Part shown: positions 8,175-14,933 of the stretch, piece after piece
How the letters are laid out: each line of letters starts with the position of its first letter
Numbering within the stretch: position 1 is the stretch's first letter
Assembly (NCBI GenBank): GCA_023150835.1
Contig: JAKLKB010000081.1
Coordinates: forward strand, 1 to 29,926
DNA: 29,926 nt
Source: Myxococcota bacterium
Lineage (GTDB): Bacteria; Myxococcota_C; UBA6777
Direction: 5' to 3'
Translations under genes and position numbers: made by a program
The notes under the pieces: generated by a model
The model's input: the letters and a program-made list of their open reading frames with translations, nothing else
What the model was told of the DNA's origin: nothing
Database searches by the model: none

Positions 8175-9059
8175 TTGCAAGAACGTCTCGATCAAATCAA
8201 GCGGATCGCCCCGTTGGTGGCGCGTTTTCGTGGAAAAGTGTTTGTGGTTAAACTGAGCGGTCGAGTGACCGAAGAGCCTGCGATCTGGTCGGCTCTGGCC
8301 GAAGATATCTGTGTCTGTGTCCAGATGGGCATACGCATCGTGATCTTGCACGGGGGCGGAAAGCAGATGGAGCAGATGGCTGCGGAACTTGGGATACCGC
8401 AACAAGTGATCAATGGTCGCCGCGTGACGGATGATGCGACGTTGCGGCTTGCGATGATGACTTTTGCAGGGAGCATCAACACGCAGATCTTGGGGACATT
8501 ACAAGGCTTGGGCCTCTCAGCGGTCGGATTGTCGGGGGTGGACGCAGGGTTGGTGTTGGCAAGCAAGCGGCCTGTGCAACGCTTGGTGGATCGCGAAACA
8601 GGCGAAGAACGCGATGTAGACTTCGGTCATGTGGGCGATATCGAGTCGATTCAGCCCGCGCTGTTGCTGCATCTTTTAGAACGCGGTTATCTTCCTGTGA
8701 TCGCCTCGTTGGGAGTCAGCCGAAAAGGCGAGATCCTCAACATCAACGCGGACACGATCGCTTCGGAGATCGCGATCGCCTTGCAAGCGGACAAGCTGAT
8801 CTTGTTGAGCAACACCGACGGCATCTATCGCGATCTCCACGATCCCCAAACTCGCATCCCTCGCCTCTCTCGCCAAGAAGCCGAAACCCTCTATTCCTCC
8901 CAAAGCATCGGCGCAGGCATGTTGCCCAAACTCAAATCCATCCTGTCCTTGTTGGAGCGAGGCGTGCAAAGCGCCCATCTGATCAATGGTTTGCGACCCA
9001 ACGCGCTCTTGCAAGAGATCTTTACCGAAGAAGGTTCAGGCACTACGATTCATCGCTAA
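8175..9059 (+). CDS. argB: Acetylglutamate kinase
   Basis: This 294-residue amino-acid kinase phosphorylates N-acetylglutamate, usually the committed and often arginine-inhibited step. Visible are VVKLSG (the family usually has KYGG), ILHGGGKQM, NGRRVTD, EILNINADTIASEIA, LLSNTDGIYRD, and the C-terminal INGLRPNALLQEIFTEEG with GTTI. A TTG start is used with GGAG about 10 nt upstream (8161-8164). The order argC-argD-argB is intact, but no N-acetylglutamate synthase, argJ or argF follows; the cluster ends here at repeat B copy 4. Confidence 0.94.
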   Translation: MQERLDQIKRIAPLVARFRGKVFVVKLSGRVTEEPAIWSALAEDICVCVQMGIRIVILHGGGKQMEQMAAELGIPQQVINGRRVTDDATLRLAMMTFAGSINTQILGTLQGLGLSAVGLSGVDAGLVLASKRPVQRLVDRETGEERDVDFGHVGDIESIQPALLLHLLERGYLPVIASLGVSRKGEILNINADTIASEIAIALQADKLILLSNTDGIYRDLHDPQTRIPRLSRQEAETLYSSQSIGAGMLPKLKSILSLLERGVQSAHLINGLRPNALLQEIFTEEGSGTTIHR

Positions 9060-9164
9060 CGACAAAAACCCCCGCGTTCGCATCCGCTCAAGCGAGAGAG
9101 TCGTTGGTATGAAAAACGGTGTTCTGTTCGCCCCTCACGGGGTCAAGGGGCGACAGTCCCTTGC

Positions 9165-9470
9165 CTTACAAGGGTACAAATTGCGTGGCACTCACCCCGT
9201 CGCTTCGCGCCACCCCTCTCCCTGCGACGCTCGCAAAGCCTCGCTGCTGCCGTGAGGGGAAAGCACAGGGCCATCCAAGCGTCGGCGCACGAATCGGAGT
9301 CTTCGGCGAAGCGAAAGCAGACTGCTGCCGTGAGGGGAAAGCACAGGGCCATCCAAGCGACCGCAGCAACCACAGGCGCGATACAAACATGGCAAGCGGG
9401 GAGGGCAGGGGACCGAGGGGTAAGAACACCGCGAATCCTCTGCCTATTTCGCGTTTTGTACCCCTGTAAG
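9165..9470. mobile_element. 306-bp MITE-like element with terminal inverted repeats and target duplication
   Basis: The ends are 16-bp inverted repeats with one mismatch: CTTACAAGGGTACAAA at 9165-9180, and TTTGTACCCCTGTAAG at 9455-9470. The element is flanked by an 11-bp direct repeat, CAGTCCCTTGC, at 9154-9164 and 9471-9481. Uninterrupted family B repeats carry a single related CAAGGGAC sequence at this place, so the direct repeat is best read as a target-site duplication. No transposase is encoded; mobility would have to be supplied in trans. The interior holds a 38-bp duplicated sequence. Confidence 0.75.
9244..9359 (+). repeat. 38-bp direct repeat, two copies 78 bp apart
   Basis: An identical 38-bp sequence occurs at 9244-9281 and 9322-9359; it begins CTGCTGCCGTGAGGGGAAAG and ends ATCCAAGCG. 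Both copies lie inside the miniature element. Two copies with a 40-bp spacer are not enough for a CRISPR, and no cas gene is near. Confidence 0.92.
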
Positions 9471-9561
9471 CAGTCCCTTGCGGGGTCTGGGGTGACACCC
9501 CACAAAAACCATGTACCAAGGGCAAAAAAAACGATGCTGCGTTGCGCGTCTTGTACGGGGG

Positions 9562-9589
9562 GTGACAGGGCAGGGGCGCTTGGTGTAAT
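9562..9589 (+). promoter_or_regulatory. Candidate promoter for the DUF6941-like gene
   Basis: GTGACA (9562-9567) is followed after 16 bp by TGTAAT (9584-9589), 57 bp before the start codon. This is a moderate match to the sigma-70 consensus only. Confidence 0.3.
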
Positions 9590-9645
9590 GTGGGCCGTTC
9601 GTGCCATCGCGCACGTTGGAATCAACTTGTAGGAGCAAATGCCCG

Positions 9646-10071
9646 ATGATCAGCCATGTGTGGACGGTCATCTGTTCGCGCAGTGTGATCGACGAAGCCT
9701 CCAAAAATATCAGCTTGATGGATATCGTTGAGCAGGTCACGATCAGCGCGGAGAGTGCGAAACAAAAAGAAACGTTGTTGCCCATGCCCTTTGAGGTGGT
9801 GACGCTTTGGGCAAAAGAAGCCGAGACGGGAAAAAGCGAAACCGAAGCTCGCTTGCGCCTGTTGTCTCCCGAAGGAAAAGAGATCCACCACCAGACCTAT
9901 CGCGTCGATCTCCATGAACATCCTCGAATGCGCACACGAATCCGCGTTCCCGGCCTGCCGTTTGTAGGCGCGGGGACGTACAAGTTTTGTGTCGATCTCC
10001 GCCGCCAAGACGGCGAAACATGGCGTGAGGTCGCCCACATCCCCTTACAGATCCAGATCGACGCTCCCTGA
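9646..10071 (+). CDS. Small DUF6941-like protein, function unknown
   Basis: This 141-residue soluble protein begins MISHVWTVICSRSVIDEASK and continues with NISLMDIVEQVTI. It resembles short proteins annotated DUF6941, which start with a hydrophobic strand, an acidic ...ID motif and SLIDIIE. The rest is predicted beta-sandwich-like, with a central strand LPMPFEVVTLWAKE and a C-terminal GAGTYKFCVDLR. ATG 9646 has AGGAG at 9631-9635. An upstream GTG at 9601 and an ATG at 9639 (other frame) are less likely. No signal peptide is seen. Function is not known to me. Confidence 0.75.
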   Translation: MISHVWTVICSRSVIDEASKNISLMDIVEQVTISAESAKQKETLLPMPFEVVTLWAKEAETGKSETEARLRLLSPEGKEIHHQTYRVDLHEHPRMRTRIRVPGLPFVGAGTYKFCVDLRRQDGETWREVAHIPLQIQIDAP

Positions 10072-10108
10072 TATCGTTCCATATCGATTCTTTCCATAGG
10101 AGTGGCTT

Positions 10109-10250
10109 GTTCGATCGATCTTGTGGGACTTTGCCCCACGCCCCACAACGGAGCGCGGCTCCCTTGACCCCGTATCGGCGGAACGAACAAGTGTTTTTCA
10201 AACAAACGGCTCTACCGCGTGAGACACCGCGAACACGGGTTTTTTGAAGA
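10109..10250 (+). repeat. Intergenic repeat family B, copy 2
   Basis: It starts GTTCGATCGATC and carries GTGGGGC/GCCCCAC-type pairing, GGAGCGCGGCTCC, CCTTGACCCCGTATCGGCGG, ACGGCTCTACC and GCGAACACGGGTTTTTTG. It closely parallels 16721-16858 and ends about 100 bp before the next start codon. The T-run after a GC-rich stretch suggests a possible terminator, but no perfect stem abuts it. Confidence 0.8.
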
Positions 10251-10348
10251 GCTACGTCCCTCCTGTTCCGACAGAATTGTTTTTCGAGGCTTTTTAGATT
10301 TTTTATCCAGAGCTTTTCAGATTGTTTCATCCAGACAAGGAGTCGAAC

Positions 10349-11587
10349 ATGCCCATCCAAGGCCCCGCTTCTCGCCCTACACAATCCATCCATACCACTG
10401 CGCCGACCGCACCGACCGCACCCGCGACACCCACTGCACAACCCCAACCCGCTTCACCAAGCCTGCACGCCAACAGCTTTGAGGCCGGACGTAGCGAGGC
10501 TGTGGCCTTACCACCTGCTGTCCAAGAACGCACCAACGCTGCGCTCGCTCGCTTTGAATCCACCTTGCGCCAAACCCTGCATCACGACGCAATGTCCCTT
10601 GCTGCCGGGCATACGCCCATTCGCGCAGGAGATCCGCTCTCCGACGCCCAAACCAGCGCGCTCAAAGACGCTACCAAAGACCTGTTTTTGGCGATGCCGA
10701 TCGGTGCGCTCTCTCCAAGCGCAAGCGCCGAACTCAAGAGCTTTTTGGGACGCCAAGGTCTTTCCACCGAAGGGATCGAAACCAAAACGCTCGGTGATCT
10801 CGGACAGATCGGTGGCGATCTTGCCAAAAAATGGGCCGATGATCTCAAAGACAACTCTCCCGGGGTTTATTATGGGGCGCTTGCTGCTGGAGCCGCAGCC
10901 ATCGGAGCTTACGGTTATCTCGAAGGCTCTGATGCACTCAAAAAGCTTGGTATCAAGCCTGAATTCAAAAAAGACTTCTTTGACAAAAACCTCAGCATCA
11001 AAGCCGAAGGGATGTGGGGCAAACGCTTTTCAGACCCGAACATCCGAGCCGATATCAACGGTCGTGTGCAGATCAATCCGTTGACGCTGCGGATCAGCTC
11101 TAGCATCGACGCCCGCAAACTCGAAGACACCAAGCTCGGTCTTGGAGCGCGGCTCGGCGATGAGCAACGCCACCTTGATGTCCAAGCCAACGGCGATATC
11201 CGCAACGGTCTCCAAGACTTGACCGTCTCGGGACGCTGGAGCAATGATCGCTTAACTGCCCGAGGTACAGCGACTTTGGATGATCGACTTGCGTTGCGCG
11301 AGGGAGAAGTCGGTTTGACTACGCGCATCAACGACAGCTTGACCACCGATCTCGATGTGAAGTTTGGACCCGATTGGAAACCTGCTTCGGCAGGGGGTTC
11401 TGTGTCTTACCAGCGCGACAACTTCCGCCTCAACGCAGGGGTACGCCACGAATTTGGCGAAGATCGCACCTCTGCCCATGTCTCTGCGTCTTACACGCCC
11501 ACCCGCGACTTGGAACTCGGGCTTCAAGGTGGGTATGATTCCGATCGGGGCGGTCGCATCGGCGTTGGCCTGACGTGGCGTTTCTAA
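10349..11587 (+). CDS. Beta-strand-rich (barrel-like) protein without a signal peptide
   Basis: This 412-residue protein has no recognised family. The first ~55 residues are Pro/Thr/Ala-rich (TAPTAPTAPATP). Residues 60-170 look helical and include PLSDAQTSALKDATKDLF. A short Gly/Ala-rich hydrophobic segment (ALAAGAAAIGAYGYL) follows. The last ~220 residues are regular alternating strands with repeated GxxxRxxxD..L features, ending GGRIGVGLTWRF with the terminal Phe typical of outer-membrane barrels. Unlike such barrels it has no Sec signal peptide, so its location is unclear. ATG 10349 has AAGGAG at 10337-10342. A contact-secreted or cytoplasmic beta-structure is possible. Confidence 0.78.
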   Translation: MPIQGPASRPTQSIHTTAPTAPTAPATPTAQPQPASPSLHANSFEAGRSEAVALPPAVQERTNAALARFESTLRQTLHHDAMSLAAGHTPIRAGDPLSDAQTSALKDATKDLFLAMPIGALSPSASAELKSFLGRQGLSTEGIETKTLGDLGQIGGDLAKKWADDLKDNSPGVYYGALAAGAAAIGAYGYLEGSDALKKLGIKPEFKKDFFDKNLSIKAEGMWGKRFSDPNIRADINGRVQINPLTLRISSSIDARKLEDTKLGLGARLGDEQRHLDVQANGDIRNGLQDLTVSGRWSNDRLTARGTATLDDRLALREGEVGLTTRINDSLTTDLDVKFGPDWKPASAGGSVSYQRDNFRLNAGVRHEFGEDRTSAHVSASYTPTRDLELGLQGGYDSDRGGRIGVGLTWRF

Positions 11588-11741
11588 ACACAAGCACCTT
11601 CCGAACTTCGCCGCAACGTACCGCCGTATCGGGGTGGATGGTGCGCTGTTTCTTGGTGTCAGCCCTCCTTTCAATCTGCCCTCGTCTTCCGCCCGATGTC
11701 CCGTCTTTTTCGAGTTCTTGAGAAGCATGGAGGCATTTTTG

Positions 11742-14279
11742 ATGAAGACGCAAGATATCTTGCAGTCACTCAAGCAGCTTGGCGAATTGCGCGCCCAAGG
11801 CGTGCTTTCCGATGAAGAGTTTACACGCGAAAAAGCCGCACTAATGGGGATGTTGCAACAAGCACGCAGCTTGGCGGGAGCCTATCCCGCAGCCAAGGCC
11901 GCAGACACCTTTGCGACAGGGTTTGTTGGAACGCCACCCACCCGCGCCCCCGCCTCTTCGGACGATTCGATGGCTTCTGTCCAACGGCCCCCCCTCCACG
12001 CCCCCGCCTCTTCGGATGCTTCGAGGCTGCTTGTTGAACAGTCCTCCTCTAAGGCATCGTCCTTCCCCGAGTCCACGATCCACCCCGTTGGACGGCCTGT
12101 TGTGTTGGCGGCTGATCTCTTCGCCACAGGCTACGCAGCCCCACCGAAGCCACAAGCCTCACAGAGCCAAACCTCCGAAGAGACGCAGCTTTCTTCCTCG
12201 ACGCAGACGCAAAGCACCGAACAGGCGTTGCCTTTTCCTTTCGATGTCTCGGCTTCTTCGCGACAGGCTGCGAAGGCGGCGGATCTTTTCTCTACAGGCG
12301 GAGGGATGCCCGAAGATACGGGCGCAGAGAGGATGCGTGGGCAAGAGGGCGTTGCGCCTGTTCAAGGGCTGATCGGTGGGCGTTATCAACGGATCGCTGC
12401 GCTTGGTCGCGGTGGGATGGGAGAGATCTGGCACGTTCGCGACATCCAAAGCGGCCAAGAATACGCGCTGAAGGCGCTCCACGACGGACTGCCGCAGATG
12501 CGCGAGATGTTTGTGCGTGAATTCCAATCCCTACAACGTCTGCGCCATCCGCATATCGTGCGACTGGACGAGCTTGGACGCGATCCTGCGCTTGGGTTCT
12601 TTTTCACGATGGAACTGCTGCGCGGCGAAGATCTCCAAACGTTTCTGGATCGTGCGAAGACCGAACAACGGCATCCTTTGATCGCGCCATCTGTGCTGAT
12701 CGAATGGGTGGAGCAGATCGCACAAGCCCTTGATTCAGCCCATGCTCAGGGGATCTTGCACCTCGATCTCAAGCCTGCCAACATCTTTCTTTGCCAAGAA
12801 GGGGTGCGGCTGATCGACTTTGGGATCGCACAGATGCGGGCCTTGGCGTCGGGCCGTCCGACGATGGGGACGGTGTACTACATGGCTCCCGAACAATTGA
12901 GCGGAGATGCCGCTCTTTCTGCTGCTGCGGATGTGTATGCGCTCGGTGTTGTGGTCTACCAGATGCTGACTGGGAAGATCTTTCAAGGTGGGATGCCCGG
13001 GCCTGCGCAGATCGAGCGCTCTTTGCCGCGTGCTTTGGACGCTGTACACGAAAAAGCCACTTGTTGGCCGCCCACCGAACGCTTTCAAAAACCTTCTGCC
13101 TTGGCCGAAGCCTTGCGACGTGCGTTACAAAGCGCGCCGATCACGCCCAGCAAAGAGCTTCCTCAACCCGCGCCCACCCAAGAGCCTTCTCCACGCCAAG
13201 AGTCCGTGCGTCCTGTTTCCCCCGATCCATCGGCTGTTTCACAGGTTGTACAACTTCCGAACGCTGCGAAAGACAAACTCGCGACGTGGCCCGCAACCCA
13301 TTGGACCGAGATCCGCAAAGGCATGGATCGCAAACGCCCGCGTTGGTTGCAGACACCTTTTTTGCGCAAACCTCCACAACTTGCCCTTGCCTCGGCGCTT
13401 TCGGATGAAGAGCGCTCGACTCTCCCGATCGCTCCGTTAGCAGGATCTGTTGTGCTGTTGGATCGCTCAGGAAAACCGTTGTTGGAGCTTTGTGCGATCT
13501 CGGGCGGCACATACATCGTCGGAGCCGAAAAGCGGGACAAACAAGCGCGGCGCTCGGAAAAACCTTATCAAAAAGTCGAGATGACGGGCTTTTGGATGGC
13601 GCGCACGCTGATCACGTGTGGTCTCTGGCGGCGCTTTCTCGAAGAAAGCGGCTACGAGCCTGAGCGCGCTGATCGTCATCCAGAATATCTGTACGGCTGG
13701 ACGGGGACGAACCCACCCTCCCAAAGGTCGGGTCATCCGCCCGACCACCCGACTTCTACAGCATCCGCTCTGTTGAACATCCCTGTGACGCATCTTTCTG
13801 CGCTGCATGCGTGGGCCTTTTGTGATTTTTACGGGGTGGCTCTGCCCTCCGAGGCCCAATGGGAAGCGGCTGCACGAGGACCGCAAGCCCCGTTGTATCC
13901 GTGGGGAGACACCCCGCCACCCTCACGCGAACATGGCCCCACCAACCAAGCCAATCTCGGGCGAAACACCCATCGGCCTTCTTTTGTGTGGGCCTGTCCA
14001 GAGGGGGCTTCTGCCTTTGGTTTGCTCGATGCCGTCGGCAACGTGCGGCAGTGGGTGGCCGATGCGTTCGATGCAACGTGGCTTCAAAAACTCCATGACC
14101 GCGATCCCGTGATCCCAAGCCTCGATCGCGCTCACTTCATCTCCACCCGTGGCTCCGAGTCTTCCACCGCTCCTGATCTTGCTCAAACCTACCGACGCAG
14201 CCACGAACCCCCCGATGTCTGCCTTGCCACCGTCGGTTTCCGCCCTTGTCTCGATATCGATCCGCTGGTGTTGTTGTGA
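11742..14279 (+). CDS. Ser/Thr protein kinase fused to an FGE/sulfatase-modifying-type domain
   Basis: This 845-residue cytoplasmic signalling protein begins with a short SHOCT-like helix pair (LKQLGELRAQGVLSDEEF). A Pro/Ser-rich linker holds three related motifs of the form KAADLFATG. The kinase domain spans about 217-480: Gly loop LGRGGMGEIW, K244, catalytic loop HLDLKPAN with D342, DFG with D359, and GTVYYMAPEQ. After a second Pro-rich linker the C-terminal ~260 residues form a formylglycine-generating-enzyme-like fold (GGTYIVGAE, LPSEAQWEAAARG, YPWGD, FGLLDAVGNVRQW, TVGFRPC). Such fusions are known in myxobacteria, where the FGE part is usually a binding module. GGAGG at 11729-11733 selects ATG 11742. 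The final 36 bp recur downstream. Confidence 0.9.
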   Translation: MKTQDILQSLKQLGELRAQGVLSDEEFTREKAALMGMLQQARSLAGAYPAAKAADTFATGFVGTPPTRAPASSDDSMASVQRPPLHAPASSDASRLLVEQSSSKASSFPESTIHPVGRPVVLAADLFATGYAAPPKPQASQSQTSEETQLSSSTQTQSTEQALPFPFDVSASSRQAAKAADLFSTGGGMPEDTGAERMRGQEGVAPVQGLIGGRYQRIAALGRGGMGEIWHVRDIQSGQEYALKALHDGLPQMREMFVREFQSLQRLRHPHIVRLDELGRDPALGFFFTMELLRGEDLQTFLDRAKTEQRHPLIAPSVLIEWVEQIAQALDSAHAQGILHLDLKPANIFLCQEGVRLIDFGIAQMRALASGRPTMGTVYYMAPEQLSGDAALSAAADVYALGVVVYQMLTGKIFQGGMPGPAQIERSLPRALDAVHEKATCWPPTERFQKPSALAEALRRALQSAPITPSKELPQPAPTQEPSPRQESVRPVSPDPSAVSQVVQLPNAAKDKLATWPATHWTEIRKGMDRKRPRWLQTPFLRKPPQLALASALSDEERSTLPIAPLAGSVVLLDRSGKPLLELCAISGGTYIVGAEKRDKQARRSEKPYQKVEMTGFWMARTLITCGLWRRFLEESGYEPERADRHPEYLYGWTGTNPPSQRSGHPPDHPTSTASALLNIPVTHLSALHAWAFCDFYGVALPSEAQWEAAARGPQAPLYPWGDTPPPSREHGPTNQANLGRNTHRPSFVWACPEGASAFGLLDAVGNVRQWVADAFDATWLQKLHDRDPVIPSLDRAHFISTRGSESSTAPDLAQTYRRSHEPPDVCLATVGFRPCLDIDPLVLL

Positions 14280-14350
14280 CAAGTCTCTGTGGATACGCTC
14301 TTGTTTTTCCACAGCTTGTCTCGATATCGATCCGCTGGTGTTGTTGTGAC
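14245..14350 (+). repeat. 36-bp duplication of the kinase gene 3' end flanking a hairpin
   Basis: A 36-bp sequence covering the last codons and stop of the kinase/FGE gene (14245-14280) is repeated exactly at 14315-14350. Between them lies a 7-bp perfect hairpin, CTGTGGA (14287-14293) with TCCACAG (14308-14314), abutting the second copy. Both copies can encode the same C-terminal LDIDPLVLL. Confidence 0.92.
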
Positions 14351-14476
14351 GCCTTTTTGTTCTGGGCTTGTGCTGTTTCGTTTTTGGGGCGTGGGGGCTT
14401 GATCTTTTTTTGAACTTGTGCTGTTGTTTCTGCGTTTGTGTCCAACAACTTCGCTTGGGTGCGTGTATCCCCATCC

Positions 14477-14566
14477 GTAGAGTGTACAAATAGCCAAATT
14501 GGTTAGGCATCAGTCGGTTAAACTGAAGAATGCAGGTTCGATCCCTGCTTTGTAAATCCACTCTAC
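14477..14566 (+). ncRNA. tRNA-like RNA 1 (candidate Y RNA-like; tRNA-Asn(GTT)-like core)
   Basis: The core 14484-14556 folds as a 73-nt tRNA. It has acceptor GTACAAA/TTTGTAA with a G-A mismatch at 1:72, linker TA, a 3-bp D stem GCC/GGC with GG loop, anticodon stem TCAGT/ACTGA, a 5-nt variable loop, and T arm GCAGG-TTCGATC-CCTGC. The anticodon loop CGGTTAA would read Asn but has G instead of the near-invariant U33. The acceptor helix continues outward as GTAGAGTG (14477-14484) paired with CACTCTAC (14559-14566), leaving a 3' bulge AATC. No CCA is encoded and the 3' end is buried. It is called tRNA-like rather than tRNA for these reasons. Confidence 0.65.
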
Positions 14567-14584
14567 AAACTTGTATATGCACCC

Positions 14585-14594
14585 TTTTTTTTTT
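14585..14594 (+). terminator. T-run after tRNA-like RNA 1
   Basis: Ten consecutive T residues lie 18 nt after the outer stem of RNA 1. The RNA's own terminal helix could serve as the upstream stem, although the distance is long for a classical intrinsic terminator. Confidence 0.35.
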
Positions 14595-14623
14595 CGTGTT
14601 GTGGCGTGTGTTCTCACCCGTCA

Positions 14624-14707
14624 GCGTGTACAAATAGCTCACTTGGTAGAGCGACAGACTGATTCTCTGTAGGCAGCAGGTTCGATCCCTGTTTTGTAAA
14701 CACACGC
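14624..14707 (+). ncRNA. tRNA-like RNA 2 (candidate Y RNA-like; tRNA-Ile(GAT)-like core)
   Basis: The core 14628-14700 is again 73 nt. It has the same acceptor GTACAAA/TTTGTAA, D arm GCTC-ACTTGGTA-GAGC, anticodon stem ACAGA/TCTGT, variable AGGCA, and T arm GCAGG-TTCGATC-CCTGT. The anticodon loop CTGATTC would read GAT but has U at position 37, where a purine is expected. The acceptor helix again extends outward, here as GCGTG (14624-14628) with CACGC (14703-14707) and a 4-nt 3' bulge AACA. The outer stem sequence differs from RNA 1 but pairing and bulge position are preserved. A strong terminator follows. Confidence 0.65.
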
Positions 14708-14738
14708 CGCGAACTCGCACACTCCCTCCTTTTCTCAA

Positions 14739-14774
14739 CCCCTTCTGTTCGATGGAATAGAAGGGGTTTTTTTT
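14739..14774 (+). terminator. Strong intrinsic terminator
   Basis: CCCCTTCT (14739-14746) pairs with AGAAGGGG (14759-14766) across a 12-nt loop, followed at once by eight T residues. It ends the tRNA-like RNA unit and isolates it from the exported-protein gene at 14934. Confidence 0.9.
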
Positions 14775-14933
14775 GCTGTTGGCATCTTTGCGTTGTATCT
14801 GCTACAAAGGCGCGACACAAAAGTACAAAGCCTTTCTCGCGCAAGCATCTTTTGTGGATGAATTCGGATAGATGGGCATCGCAGCGTTGCGATGATACTA
14901 CGGGAGAGGTGAAAACAAAGGAGAGGTGGAAGC

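Larger units (their letters stand above)
9063..9507 (-). repeat. Intergenic repeat family B, copy 4, split by an insertion
   Basis: Read on the minus strand, 9507-9482 gives the left part of family B (GTGGGGTG..CACCCCA, CCCCGCAAGGGA). 9164-9063 gives the right part (CCCCTTGACCCCG, GTTTTTCA, CTCGCTTGAG, GCGAACGCGGG, then T-run). The two halves are separated by the 306-bp element at 9165-9470 and one extra copy of an 11-bp target sequence. It begins directly after the argB stop codon. Confidence 0.75.

Noticed and set aside
4556-8775. GCGATCGC octamers suggesting a HIP1-like iterated palindrome
   Set aside because: Only a few copies were noticed, all in coding regions where GATC-containing Asp/Ile codons are common; a genome-wide count would be needed.
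9244-9359. CRISPR array
   Set aside because: There are only two 38-bp copies, inside a miniature element, with no cas genes; the 13-bp tandem at 203-241 has no spacers at all.
14245-14350. A complete diversity-generating retroelement
   Set aside because: There is no reverse transcriptase and no template repeat with A-to-N differences in the window; only a short exact duplication is seen.
14484-14700. Ordinary tRNA-Asn(GTT) and tRNA-Ile(GAT) genes
   Set aside because: The folds are tRNA-like, but position 33 is G in one and position 37 is U in the other. The acceptor stem is AU-rich with a 1:72 mismatch, no CCA is encoded, and the ends are locked in an outer helix. A functional tRNA is not excluded, but the tRNA-like RNA reading fits better.
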